Shown here one piece after another: positions 44,479 through 55,855 of a stretch of 64,000 nt of DNA; positions within the stretch are counted from its first letter, which is position 1, and every line of letters begins with the position of its first letter. Made by a program: the position numbers and the translations under genes. Source of the stretch: Hedera helix (lineage: Eukaryota > Streptophyta > Magnoliopsida > Apiales > Araliaceae). A model generated the notes under the pieces. That model did not search any database. It worked only from the letters and a program-made list of their open reading frames with translations, and was not told the DNA's origin. The stretch is taken from positions 7,009,501 through 7,073,500 of the forward strand of contig OX359275.1 of NCBI GenBank assembly GCA_947179155.2. The letters are read 5' to 3'.

Positions 44479-45420
44479 CTATATATAAATTGGAGTACAA
44501 TAGTCTATCTCGAAGATAAATCCTTCCTCTATCAGCTTTGCTACCTCGTCATCAATTACTTTCTGTCTTTCAGGCACGATGCCTTGGCACTTCTGTTTAA
44601 TTGGTTTAACATGAGGATTCACGCTTAATTTATGGACAATCACTAACTTGTCAATTCCTGACATGTCGGCCGGAGTCTATGTGAAGATATCAGAGTACTC
44701 TCTCAGTAAAGCAATCAGGCGTTCTCTGAAGTCTGTTTACAGCTCGATCCTTATCTGAACCACATTTTCTTTATTTTTGAAAAATAGTTCTACCTCCTTT
44801 GTTTCCTCTACAGGAGTCACAATTAGCTCGGGGCCTATTTTTGTGAAGGGCTCTAGCTCTCTCTTCATGGTTTATTTCTGGTTACTCACCCTAACAAAAG
44901 CTATTTGTAGAGTCTGAATGTAACACCTTCGGGACATGTCCTAATCTCCAACCACTTCCCTAATCCCATTCTTTGTTAGGAATTTCATTTTTAGGTGAGG
45001 GATCAAGGTAGCAACTTTTAACGCCGATAATGTTGTTCTTCCCAAGATGGCATTATAGTTGTTCTCTATATTCACGACGAAAAATCTTACCATTATAGAG
45101 GTTTGCTTCGATGCCATTCCAAAGGTCATATACATCTCTATAGTCCCAAAAATGGGAATTGGGGCATTACCAAAATCGTATAATGGCGAGCCTTCACATG
45201 GAATCAACTTTTTGCCACCCAGATCCAATCGGTTGTAAGCATGCATATATAATACATCCACCAAACTCCTATTATTAACAAGAATCTGCTTTATATCCAT
45301 GGTTCCCACTTGCACTGTTATCACGAGCACATCATCATGAGGGATGAGCATGTCAGGACGATAGTCTTCATCCGAAAAAGTGATAGGGTCGGTTTTGAAA
45401 TTCTTTTGTTGACCTGACAC
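44479..45420 (-). pseudogene. Tat protease and start of RT
   Basis: Protease: a 159-codon open frame (45420-44941) starting MSGQQKNFKTDPITFSDEDY, then HDDVLVITVQVGTMDIKQIL, VDVLYMHAYNRLDLGGKKL and YNAILGRTTLSALKVATL. The usual active-site Asp is changed: the region reads ILVNNRSLVDVLY where family members have VDxGSSVDILY. After a broken stretch, the RT entry reads LSVNPHVKPIKQKCQGIVPE and VAKLIEEGFIFEI (44664-44500). It stops at 44472 where the Athila begins; the RT continues at 23319. Confidence 0.83.
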
Positions 45421-45429
45421 TTGGTGGAT

Positions 45430-46923
45430 TGCCCTGGCTTAAGATTTTCTCTCTCTATTGGAAATATCTGTCACTGGTCCTCCGGAGATGAAGTCCACCA
45501 CCCCTCTCGATAACAGAGAAGGAGGAGGATGAGCGATTCTGTCGAGCGCCGATCTCCTAGGTCTTTATGTAGTGTAGCAATCTAAGTTCCTCTTTTGGAC
45601 CTGTTCTTCGAGGAAGCCCTTCAACTGATAACAATTTTTGGTGCCATGGCTCAGAGACTCATGATAAGTGCAATATTTGACGTTGTTCTTCTGTCTAACA
45701 AACACTCAAATTTTGGAGGATTTTCGAAAAAAAAGTTGATCTTTGATTTTGCCCACTATTTGGGCTCTGCTTGTGGTCAAAGAAGTATAATCCTTGTTTT
45801 TCCTCTTATTGGGATCCGCATTTTGAGACCGATCTGCCTTAGGATCTCTTTGGTTGTCGCCACTTTTGTTGAAATCCTTCTACATCTTGTCCCTTCGGCC
45901 ATAATCTTTTTTATCGGCGTTGTCATCATATCTCGAAGGGCCCTTAAAATTGGCCAGAGCCTCTTCAATCTCAATGAATTTATCTACGATCTCGTAAGCT
46001 TCGGCTAGAGACTGGGGAACTTTCAGGATTATCTCTTTTATAAGGCGGCTAGACCTTTCCACGTGTAGGCCCATCGTCAGGAATTTCACCGCCTGTGTTA
46101 AATCCAAGACGAGAGTTTTGGCCACTACTTCTTTAAACCTCTTCATGAACTGCTGAAGAGATTCGTTGGATTTCTACCGTACCTACAACAGAGAAGTGAT
46201 TATTTTGGCACGCTTTCTATTCCCACCAAAGCGTACGTGAAACTGGTCTTATAACTTTTCCTATGAATCGATTGAATTGACAGGGAAAGAGATTATCCAT
46301 TCCCTTGTAGTTTTTGTCAATGTTGAAATAAAGAGATAACACATTCCCACTACATCATATCCACATAATCGTATCACCTGTTCAAAAGCATAGGTGTGGT
46401 CATGGGGATCACCAGTTCCATCATATTCCTTAATGATCGGCACTTTAAGAGTCCGATTAATGGGTGCTTCTTTGAGCTCCTTGATGAAAGGAGACGAGAA
46501 TGACTTCTTTTCAGCTCGACACGTCTCTCAAAACTTTTCGAACCAAAAGATTCTCCGATCTGGCTATCTTAATGCTGTCGTCGTGGTTGTTTTCCACCTC
46601 TGTGTTGGGGTGGGGTTCTGGATTGTTGTCTCATTTGACCTCTGAGTTTGAGGATTGAACAGTAATCTTTTTATGATCTAGTCGAGAGGGGTGTCGCCCT
46701 GTCCAGGATGGACCCCCCTTTTTGCCTTTCAGACTAACCTTTGTCTGTTCCAAATCCTTCAATTGTTTTTCGAGCTTCTCCTGTTGGAGTTGAAGAGCTC
46801 TTTTTTGGTATTGGACTTCCTGTAGGCGACGCTGCTTGTCCGCATCATTCGGTCAATAGGACTAAGAGTGTGATTCCCTACGAGAGGGCCTGCATGACTG
46901 TGATTGTAAGGATGGGTAGACAT
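45430..46923 (-). pseudogene. Tat gag (broken)
   Basis: The ATG at 46921-46923 gives MSTHPYNHSHAGPLVGNHTL. A Gln/Leu/Lys-rich coiled coil follows after a frameshift near 46810. Capsid segments: MPIIKEYDGTGDPHDHTYAF, EQVIRLCGYDVVGMCYLFIS, TREWIISFPVNSID (46443-46261), then MKRFKEVVAKTLVLDLTQAV and KVPQSLAEAYEIVDKFIEIE (46146-45880), then basic GRRDKM. These are the conserved Tat-type gag segments ('P.I.EYDG..DP.DH...F'). Frameshifts near 46660, 46250, 46170 and 45880. Confidence 0.82.
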
Positions 46924-46988
46924 TTTAACTGGTAACTAGGTCAAGAAAAATTCTACTAAACACTATATGACATTTCTTATAGTGCCAC

Positions 46989-47465
46989 TGTTAATGCATG
47001 AATTTGTCGAGACGCTTGACCACTGTCAACGGCTTTGATCTGCACAATGAAACAACCGAGAGTTTGACAGCTTTGACCGATAAGGGATAGTTACGGCGTA
47101 AGAGTAAGTACATGTTTCAAGAAATGTTAACAATAGAGGTACTTAGTGTTTTGCAGGGTGACTTGGCAATGGATTCTACCTGGATTATTAACCTTCCTTT
47201 TATAGCCGTCGTCCTCCTCTAACCGTTAAGTATATGTAACGGTTATGATTGGAGTAATGATGTACGATCCCCATATATCATGACCATCAATTGTTGTAAC
47301 ATCTGGACTAAATGTATATATAACTGCCACGTCATTAAGTGGTCCGGGATGCTGAGTGTAATGGTCGAAGCCTCTCTAGACCGGAATTTATGCTAAATGG
47401 GCCTCGAGGGTAAATAGTCCAATTATTTCGGCCCACTTATTTTAATAAATATCCATAGCCCAACA
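46989..47465 (-). repeat. 5' LTR of the Tat element
   Basis: 477 bp. In element orientation it starts TGTTGGGCTATGG and ends TTCATGCATTAACA, with a TATA box (TATAAAAGG, near 47207-47215) and a CT-rich downstream part. Just inside lies GTGGCACTATAAG, the presumed primer site, which I could not assign to a tRNA. The gag ATG is 66 bases further. Confidence 0.75.
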
Positions 47466-48062
47466 TTAAGGTTTTAAAATTCTACAGTGGAATTTGAAAA
47501 AGAAATTATTCTTTACTAGAGGAATCCTCCCTTTTTTTTTTCTAAAAAAATTAATTTTATATCTTTTTCATAAAAGTAAATGACACTTTTATCTTTTTAA
47601 ATTCTGACATAGTACAACAGTTCCCTTAATTTTCCCATCTAGTTCGCTAATAACTAGCCAGTAGCGTTACGCGGACAATATAATTTGTCACCTTGTTTGG
47701 TGCTGCCAAATCCAATTAATTGACTTTGGCTTTCACAAGTCACAATTTATTTAGCGGTAGTTGAAATTTATTTAAAGAAAAAAAAGATATTAAGAAGTGG
47801 TCTACCAATCTTCCCGCCTTATTTTCCTCAAAATCGGCTCTTCTTCTATATGTGTCCAAACTCTGTTGACCCTTTATTTAATGAAACTCTCGTTTGTTGT
47901 TTGTATATTACTGTATTCCCTAGATCTCCTCTTTGTTAATTAAACTACCCATCACCACCAACAAGCGAGTCACCGTGATTCGCTTGGAAGGGTACATACA
48001 TAAGAATTAATTAATTCTTCAAGAGATTAGTACATATATAATTAAAAAAAGAGAGAAGAAGA
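47466..48062 (+). other. Intergenic and promoter region of the pectate lyase
   Basis: AT-rich with a poly-T run (47531-47545). Possible core elements are TTTATTTAATG (47872) and GTATATTACTG (47903). The last 60 bases are purine-rich leader sequence (AAAAAAAGAGAGAAGAAG) directly before the ATG. No gene seen. Confidence 0.5.
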
Positions 48063-49915
48063 ATGGCATATCCTAATGGAAAAACACTTATTTGTTTCTT
48101 CTTTTTCTTGTCTTTTGCTCTCATAATCCCAAATATACATTCCAAAATCGTAGAACTAGATGATTTTCTAAAACTACGTGCCGACGAGGCTAAGTTAGCC
48201 GCCCAAAAGGCTTACAACCCCCATCCTGAGGAAGTAGCCAATACCTTCAACAAACAAGTTGGCGAGTAAGTAGTTTCGTACAATGCATCATCAATTTGTC
48301 ATTGTATAGATTAATTATTGTTCCGGGTATTTCTAAAAAAATGATCACCATTTCGTGTTTTTCAAACTAATTTCAAAATTGTCATTGTCGCATCATTATT
48401 CTGTTTATAATTTTGATGTTTGTTCATGTATGTATGTACTCGCGCATGCACTTTGTTAAATTTTGATGTGTGGTCATGTACGTATGCAGTTTGTTAACTT
48501 CCAATGGCACAAGGAGGCAGCTAGCAGGATCAAAAGAATGCATGGCAACAAACCCGATCGACCGATGCTGGAGGTGTCGATCCGACTGGCATACAGACAG
48601 GAAAAGACTGGCGGACTGCGTCAAAGGCTTCGGCCGCAAAACCGTTGGTGGAAAATACGGAGAATTCTACGTGGTGACCGATCCCTCGGACAACGACGTT
48701 GAGACTCCAAAGCCCGGAACCCTTCGGCATGCTGTGATCCAGGAAGTACCATTATGGGTCATATTTGCTCAGTCAATGGTTATTAAGCTCCAACAAGAGC
48801 TCCTCATAACTAGTAACAAGACCATTGATGGTAGAGGAGTGAATGTTCACATTGCCTATGGGGCTGGACTTACCATCCAGTTTGTTGAGAATGTCATAAT
48901 TCATGGCATTCGGATTCATCACATTGTTCCAACTAGTGGGGGAATTGTCAGGGATTCTGTTTTACACCTTGGACTTAGAACGGTTAGCGATGGCGACGGA
49001 ATCAACATCTATGGGGCAAGTAACATCTGGATTGACCATCTTTCCTTGGAAAGTTGCAGCGATGGCCTTATTGACGCCATCCAGGGTTCCACAGCTATTA
49101 CCATCTCCAATTGCAAGTTCAATAATCATGACCACGTACGTAAATTAATCATATGACATAATAATATCTCACTTTTATTTTGTAAGTACGTCATCAATCA
49201 CAAGTGTTAGGTCATGCAAGATGAATCTTGTTCACGAGTTATAAATAGTACAACGTAATCATACATGCATATGAAATTAATTATAGTTTATGCGATAAAA
49301 TATGTACATGATGCATGGATACGGATGCAGGTGATGTTGTTAGGTGCAAGTGATACGTATGAGGATGATAAAGTAATGCAAGTTACGGTTGCATTCAACC
49401 GGTTTGGTAAGGGTTTGGTTCAGAGGATGCCTAGGGTTCGATTCGGATTCGTTCACGTTGTTAACAATGACTACAACCGTTGGGAAATGTATGCCATTGG
49501 TGGAAGCTCCAATCCCACCATCATCAGCCAGGGTAACCGATTCAAGGGCTCTGATAATGGTTTCGCTAAGGAGGTACGTACGTACTTATATTTTAGCATA
49601 ATGCATGCATGAAATAATTAATTGGGAGCGAAAGATGGTTAACTGATAAACTTGATTTTGTGTTGGGAAATTAATTAATTAATTAAGGTGACAAAGAGGG
49701 ATTATGCATCGGAGGATGAGTGGAAAAATTGGCAATGGAGATCCGAGGGCGATAAGTTTACAAATGGAGCCTTTTTCAGGGAGTCCGGACCGCCATTCTC
49801 AGGTGAGAGTGGGCAGGTCAAGAAGAATCTGATCAAAGCCAAGCCTGGCACTTTCGCCGGGAGACTCACGCGCTATGCGGGTGCTCTCAAATGTAAACCA
49901 AGCAAACCTTGTTAA
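48063..49915 (+). CDS. Pectate lyase (polysaccharide lyase family 1)
   Basis: Four exons: 48063-48265, 48490-49135, 49331-49573 and 49688-49915, all with GT..AG borders and matching phase; together 1320 nt, 439 residues. The enzyme cleaves de-esterified pectin in the cell wall by beta-elimination with calcium. The N-terminus is a signal peptide (LICFFFFLSFALIIPNIHS), so the protein is secreted. Conserved parts: ATNPIDRCWRCRSDW, GGKYGEFYVVTDPSDNDVE, PGTLRHAVIQEVPLW, DGRGVNVHIAYGAGLTIQFV, SDGDGINIYGASNIWIDHLS, DGLIDAIQGSTAITISNC, VQRMPRVRFGFVHVVNNDYN, AIGGSSNPTIISQGNRF. The Arg-rich RMPR.R motif with the catalytic Arg is present, but the Cys usual between the Args is Val, and the segment usually H(H/D)N(E/D)V reads NHDHV. 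Length is normal for plant members. The gene looks intact. Confidence 0.95.
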
Positions 49916-51161
49916 TTAACACACTAATTATAAAGTTTGACACTCAAATCATGTAATTTAATTTGTACATTTTTATCATTTTTTGATTTTTAATTTATTC
50001 TCTCATTAGGGAGACCAATGAACTTGTGGTGTAAGAGAAACCAACGTTGATTCAATCAAATATCATTGAATTTATTATAGTTTGATCCATCCATCCCGTT
50101 CATAAAAATGTAGTTGTACATATGTTCGTTTTGTGTAGTGTTCAATGTACTGCAACATGCTCCTGATTAAAAAGTGAAAAAATCCTACAACTATATGATC
50201 ATATACTCACATGACTGAATAAATTAAATACTTGGGATACACAATTGAAAGAAGTAATACTAGAATTAGAATTTTGTTTAACTTGAAGGGTCACTTTTAC
50301 CGTTAACCTATTTAAAGACTAAAATAATAATAATAATAATAAATGCACTAACAAACTCCTTCTATATATACTAAAATTAAAGATTTATTTTGAACTTTTT
50401 ATGATCAATTTAAAAATTTTAAAGTTCAAAATTAATATGAAATTTATAAATTTAATATGAATAATTTTAATTATTATAAACTAACTGCCAAGTATGTAAT
50501 ACTAATCATTATATCTACAAAATCCAATTCTATACTTTTAAACACACTAACCAAAATTGGCCTGCCCTATTAAGTTTATCTTTATTTTTCTTAAAAATAA
50601 TATATATATATTTCTTGATTTCATGAATTGTCAGGTACTCAGGTACATAAAAATAGGACTCTCTCTCTATACATATATTTCTTGATTTCATGAGTTCTCA
50701 AGTACATAAAAATAGGACTCTGAGAGAAATCTAAAAAAATACATATAAAAATAATAAATCTTTTTATTTATTCCTATAATCATTTTATTTCACAAGCAAA
50801 CTACTAATTTTAATCACCTATGACTTGACGGAAGTAATAATAATTAAAAAAAATCATTTAGTGACACTAAAATGAAGAAAAAGTTATATATAAAAAAAAT
50901 TCATTACAAAGTAAATTCCTACTAACGTAAAATTCATTTTAAGCAATAAAAATAGTTACAAACAGGCCTAAGCTTTTCTTTCTGTAATATCTCCCAAACA
51001 CGGTGCATTGAATAAATAAAACAAGGACATTTCAGGACAGGGCCCTTCAATTCAAATCCACGCCCTACGAATTCTTCTTTCCCCTTCTCTTTCAACAGAG
51101 CCCAAATGGAGAACTGAACTCATCTGAAACTTTCAAAATCCACACCCAACTGCAAATAAGA
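49916..51161. other. Intergenic region between pectate lyase and WHIRLY1
   Basis: AT-rich. It holds a direct repeat of about 65 bp (50612 and 50677, each ATTTCTTGATTTCATGA.TT followed by AGTACATAAAAATAGGACTC), a short AAT array (50325-50343) and, at the right end, CT-rich leader-like sequence from about 51050. A three-codon upstream ORF lies at 51106-51117. No gene or clear transposon ends seen. Confidence 0.55.
51106..51117 (+). other. Short upstream ORF before WHIRLY1
   Basis: ATG GAG AAC TGA, 45 bases before the WHIRLY1 ATG, in a likely 5' leader. Such an ORF could reduce translation, but its context is ordinary, and I cannot tell whether the transcript includes it. Confidence 0.35.
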
Positions 51162-54100
51162 ATGTTTAACCTCACATTCTCTCAACCCTCTTCACCAGGG
51201 TTCACCATCTTAAACCCTAATTCTAATCCTAAACTATCCTCCCACCACCACTATGTACCCTCCTTAAACCCTAACACATTTTCTTCCAAAACCCCAACCA
51301 GAAAGCCCTACCTGAAACTCCGCTACTCAGAACACTTCGAACAACAACGTCAAAAGTTCACCCCTAAAGACTCCTCTTTCTCTCCACCAGGTATGTATAT
51401 TTCTATCTTATTTCTTACTTCATTTTAACTTCTCGGAAATCAAACTGTAGAATTTTAAGAGAAAAATTCTTAAAAGACTTTTAATTTGTATGTTGTAGCT
51501 ACTGGGTCTTCAACGCCTAGGGTTTTTATTGGGCACTCTATATACAAAGGGAAGGCTGCTCTTACTGTCGAGCCTCTCCCTCCCGAGTTTACTTCTTTAG
51601 ATGTGAGTGTATTTCTTTCAATTCTCTGGAAATATCTATCGCAATTTTCTTGTGGTAATATTTATTTGACTCATTGCTTATAATTTTTTTTTAAAGTTTT
51701 GCTGACATGATTTTTTTTTTTGTGTTTTATTGTTTTGGGGTTTCACTGTACAGTCAGGAGCATTTAAGTTATCAAAGGAGGGGTCTGTGTTGCTTCAATT
51801 TGCTCCAGCAGCAAATATTCGTCAATATGATTGGAGTAGAAAGCAGGTAATTTATTTATTTATTTATTAGTTTTTTGCTACTATTGAATTGGAAAAATGT
51901 GTTAGCAGTTAGGTGTTCAAGCATATTTTTTATTTTTGTTGTATAGCCCCTGGAAAGGGGTAGCCATAACAGTTATTTTTCTTTTGAAAAGAGAAAAAGT
52001 GGGACTTTGTACTTGCCATTCAAAAAAGGAGTCCCATTTGCAAAATTTTGAAACTTGAAGGATATATTTTCTTCCATTTTGAACCCTAAATTTTTCGAGT
52101 GTTTAGTTTACTAGTGATGGCATCATAATGAAATTTTAATGTTATAGAAGTTAAACTCTTTATGGGAAAAAAAGTAGCAAAGGGGACTTTTTTTGCGGAA
52201 CTGAAAGAGCACTAGTAATAGTTAGCAGGGTAATGCGATAAAAATCATCTTTTGGTTTGTGATAGAACTGTAGTACTATTTGGATTATGCTTTGACTTGA
52301 TGGATGCATTTAAACGTTGAAGTTTTGTATCCCTTTGCATACTATAGGTATTCTCTTTATCGGTTACTGAAGTGGGAACTCTCATGAGCCTCGGTGCAAA
52401 AGATTCATGTGAATTTTTTCATGATCCTAATAAAGGAAGAAGGTATATTGTGCTTTTATATTCTTTTTCTTTTTATTTTTTGGTAAAACGTTCTATGCAA
52501 AATCTTTGATTTTTTTATGGAGTAGAACATATATTTAAGTCAAATGTGTACTTGACATGCTTTAAAGTTGATCTCAGTCACATTGTCGGTGACTCTGTTG
52601 GCCAGTATAGACCTCAATTTGTGCAGAGCTTTTCATTACCACAGCAACGACTTAGATGACTGCCGGGGGGAGGGGATACATTATTTATTTTCAATTGATA
52701 GACGCAATAAATAATTTCTCGCAATGTATTAAGATATCAAGCTAGGGCTCAGTTCCTTAACTTACCGGACACAGAATTACCGGTTTGTTGTATCTCAATT
52801 TCCATAAATTTCTAGTTAAAGTTATATGCTGATACACAGGAGGATTACCATGTCATAATTAAGCATTTGAATATGATTAGCTTTGATTTATTGAATTGCA
52901 ATGAGGGTTGGTTCTTCAGAATATTATTAATTTGTTTACCTATTCCAAAAATTTTCCAGTGATGAAGGAAGGGTCAGAAAGGTGTTGAAGGTAGAGCCCC
53001 TTCCAGATGGCTCGGGCCACTTCTTTAATCTCAGTAATCACTTTTCCTAAACTTTGACATATTATCTTTTCAAAGTTGCTCCTACCCCTCCCTCTCCACC
53101 CCAAAAATAAATATATAAACCTTCTATAGCATGAGTTGCTTATGTTTGTTGCCGGATAAATTGAAGGTGTTCAAAACAAGCTTATAAATATGGATGAGAG
53201 TGTTTATATCCCCATTACCAAGGCAGAGTACGCAGTTCTGACGTCAGCATTCAATGTATGATACATCTATCTCTACATTCTTGTTTTTTTCCTTGAGCAA
53301 TTACTTTACCCCTTCTAATAGAATTGAAGTTTTTGGATATTTTTTGATTATGAGGTTAAGTGGTGTGAGAATAGTAATTGCAGAGTATTTATGTTGACAT
53401 GATAATAAAAATCTGCCAGTGCAGACTCCGAATCTGTATTTGTAAGATATTCTCATTTCACCTGTTACCTACACTATTACAAAGAGGGAGAACTTAGACA
53501 GGGGAGAGAGGGAGGGGGATCATAGTCAACTAGTTTTAACCAGCTAAAGGTGTTGTGCCTTGTATGAAAATTTGAAACTAATTTCATGCGTCTAAATTTT
53601 AATTTATCCTTTTCAAAGAATGTATTTATATGGAATTAACTGTACTTTTAGAAGTTGAAAGGGTAGATTTTGCTAAAATGTGCCTCTCCACCTTAGTGTA
53701 GTAGCATTAACCTCTCCCATTTTAAACTGTTGAAAAACTTTGGTTATTCCTTGCCATGATACTTCAGGTATATCTTGTTTATATCATCGACTTGAAGAAA
53801 GATTTTTGAGTCGTACTGGTTCTGTGGACTTTGGTATGAATTTTGGTCACGAAACCTCTTCCAGTTTGTTAGGACAGGGGCATTGAAACAAAAGGTTAGG
53901 GCTAGTTAGCCTTCTTGTGTCAGGTGTTGATGTGAATGCAGACTATACTCTTTCCTTGGACATTCAGGCAGTTGGTTTCCTCTTTACTTTTTGGAATTGT
54001 CCTTTGTTGATGCAGCACAACTGTCTTCTGAAGTGTTGTAATTGTGATCCTCTGCAGTTCATTGTGCCATACCTTTTAGGTTGGCACACCTTTGCAAATT

Positions 54101-54177
54101 CCATAAAGCCTGAAGATACAAACCGTGGAAACAATGCTAATCCCAGAGCTGGCGCTGATTTTGAATGGAGCAGATAG
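51162..54177 (+). CDS. WHY1: WHIRLY1-type plastid single-stranded DNA-binding protein
   Basis: Seven exons with correct phase: 51162-51390, 51499-51602, 51754-51846, 52348-52442, 52960-53033, 53167-53255 and 54058-54177; 804 nt, 267 residues. WHIRLY proteins form tetramers (24-mers for some) that bind ssDNA, stabilise organelle genomes and act in defence and plastid gene expression. The Ser/Pro/Asn-rich first 75 residues (FSQPSSPGFTILNPNSN, SSHHHYVPSLNPNTFSSKTP) look like a plastid transit peptide. The Whirly domain follows: the DNA-binding motif KGKAAL inside HSIYKGKAALTVEPLPPEF, SGAFKLSKEGSVLLQFAPA, QYDWSRKQVFSLSVTEVG, KVLKVEPLPDGSGHFFNLSV, ESVYIPITKAEYAVLTSAFN, LLGWHTFANSIKPEDTNR. The acidic-aromatic tail (GADFEWSR) is typical of WHY1/WHY3. 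The last intron is 802 bases. No damage seen. Confidence 0.95.
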
Positions 54178-54891
54178 TTGCTGGTAGTCGTCAGTTTAAC
54201 TAAGTTTTCCAGAACTTGGGGAACCAAGATGGCCTTTTGGCGTTCTTGACTTTGCCATCTCTGGGGGCAACCTATTTTGTCTTCCTAAGCTTAGTCCTAA
54301 TTATTGCACTGAGGGAAAAATTATCTTAAAAATTGGCATGACGATCTGTTCTCTAATAGTGTTCACCTCGGATTGGATTTTGAAGTGGCTGTAATGCTTG
54401 TTTGACATTTATCGTTAAACAAAATCCTGCATTTATTGTTTGTGTAGATCAAGATTTTCTTTGGGATTTTTGGCTGATTTTCTCTTTCTCCTTTCAAACT
54501 ACAAACTAATTAAACATGAATAAATGATAATTAGTTGCACCATCTGCACAATTTTCATGAAAAATGGTATTCTCTTTTCAAGTCGGAGGAAGTTTGTCTC
54601 GGCCACTTTCCCATTCTCACTCTACGGACAAATAACATCCTGAGAATGATATACAAATGGCAGTAGTTCATATTCTATGATACTAATAATATACAAATAC
54701 CAATAGTACATCTATAATATGAATTGAGAATTTTTTGGAGAATTCGAGCTTGTCGGCCAACACAATTTTTTTTTTTGAATGCAATAAGTTGATGTGGGGG
54801 TGTGCTCTCAGATTGATGTGGGGGTGTGTTTTAAGATTGTTCATTTAGTTTCGGTGGACACGTAAACTGGTCGGAATATACTACCCATTAG
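54178..54891. other. 3' flank of WHIRLY1 and start of the CBS gene copy
   Basis: No coding sequence recognised. It includes the WHIRLY1 3' region (54178-54450), a poly-T tract (54765-54776) and a tandem near-repeat 'ttgatgtgggggtgtg' at 54790 and 54815. It ends with CCATTAG, a splice acceptor, directly before the first exon of the pseudogene. Confidence 0.5.
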
Positions 54892-55855
54892 TTGCTCAAT
54901 AACGTACCTGTAATTGAAACAAGAAATCCATCCATAAAAAATTTAATAACTCAATCTGCAGTTATACAGGGCCTTGAGGGTTGCCAAGGAAGGGACTGGT
55001 TTGATTGTATTTCTTCTCATCCTATTACTGAACTGGGTCTTCCCTTGATGCCCAGCGATAAGGTGAGATATCCATGGCTACTTGAGATTAATTGCTATTA
55101 CTTTGATGGCTGCTAAATGAGGAGTTTAAGAGTGTTTTGTGCTCATGTTGATCAGATCATCACCATCCAAAACAATGAACTGGTACTAGAAGCATTAAGA
55201 GAATGAAAGATAACCAAATCGGAGGTCTTCCGGTTATCGAAGGACCGAAGAAGAAGCTCGTGGGCGGCTTAAGCATAGCGGATATCAGATTCTTAATGCT
55301 CAATCATGACCTTTTCTCCAACTTCAGGTAAATTAAATGTAAAATCTCAACTTTCACTTGTAGCTACACAAATTCCATGTTTCCTACAAGTAGCATCTTG
55401 CTTATAAAATACGGTCAGTCGGGTGAGGTTATTGTAGCCACCAAATCATTGTATATTTGGTTCATTACTGAGAAGAATGAAAAACTGCACTAAATCTGAT
55501 GACTACCCACCCTCAGATATATGGTTAGCAACACTTGAGTTTACCTGATCATTGTTCAATATATGGTTTCAGGCAACTTACTGTAATGGATTTCATGAAC
55601 ACCATTGCTTCAGCAGCTCGTGATACCGGGAAGGTAGTCGCACCAATTACATGCAATCTGGCTTCAACTCTTGGAGATGTGATGCACATTCTTGCTTCCA
55701 AGTCAGTTCATAGGATTTATGTGGAAGATGCCAACGGCGGCGAAGTTATTGGCGTGATTATGCTCAGAGATGTGATATCATGCTTCATCTTTGAACCCCC
55801 AAACTTCTTTGACAATTGTTTTGGACCATCAGGGCAAGAGGTGGTGAATAAGTGA
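54892..55855 (+). pseudogene. 5'-truncated copy of a CBS-domain, SnRK1 gamma-like gene
   Basis: Three exons: 54892-55062 (after acceptor TTAG), 55156-55327 and 55573-55855, all with GT..AG borders. The product matches the C-terminal CBS pair of plant SNF1-related kinase gamma-type proteins (LITQSAVIQGLEGCQGRDWF, NQIGGLPVIEGPKKKLVGGL, DIRFLMLNHDLFSNF, QLTVMDFMNTIASAARDTG, KSVHRIYVEDANGGEVIG, IMLRDVISCFIFEPPNFFDN). The N-terminal half is absent: upstream lies WHIRLY1. In exon 2 a single base is missing near 55195 (GCATTAAG where a Phe/Leu-Lys codon pair is expected), which shifts the frame to an early TGA; the expected frame then continues to the end. Introns are kept, so it is a genomic duplicate, not a retrocopy. 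CBS domains bind adenine nucleotides. Confidence 0.8.

Larger units (their letters stand above)
17151..47465 (-). mobile_element. Tat/Retand-type Ty3/gypsy element split by a 21 kb insertion
   Basis: Read on the minus strand: LTR (47465-46989), gag (46923 down), protease, start of RT (to about 44472), [inserted 23325-44471], rest of RT, RNase H, a second RNase H, integrase (to about 20390), then a long 3' region with plus-strand ORFs and a minisatellite. The RT motifs, the second RNase H and the long 3' region with antisense ORFs are features of the Tat lineage. No 3' LTR was found at the low-coordinate end; the element or its remnant abuts a truncated Athila-like LTR at about 17150. Confidence 0.75.

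Noticed and set aside
48032..48041. TATA box of the pectate lyase (acatatataatt)
   Set aside because: It lies only about 25 bases before the ATG, leaving no room for a normal leader.
55156..55327. Functional exon with an alternative splice site avoiding the frameshift
   Set aside because: The borders that match the family are used on both sides, and no nearby GT/AG pair restores the frame without deleting conserved residues.
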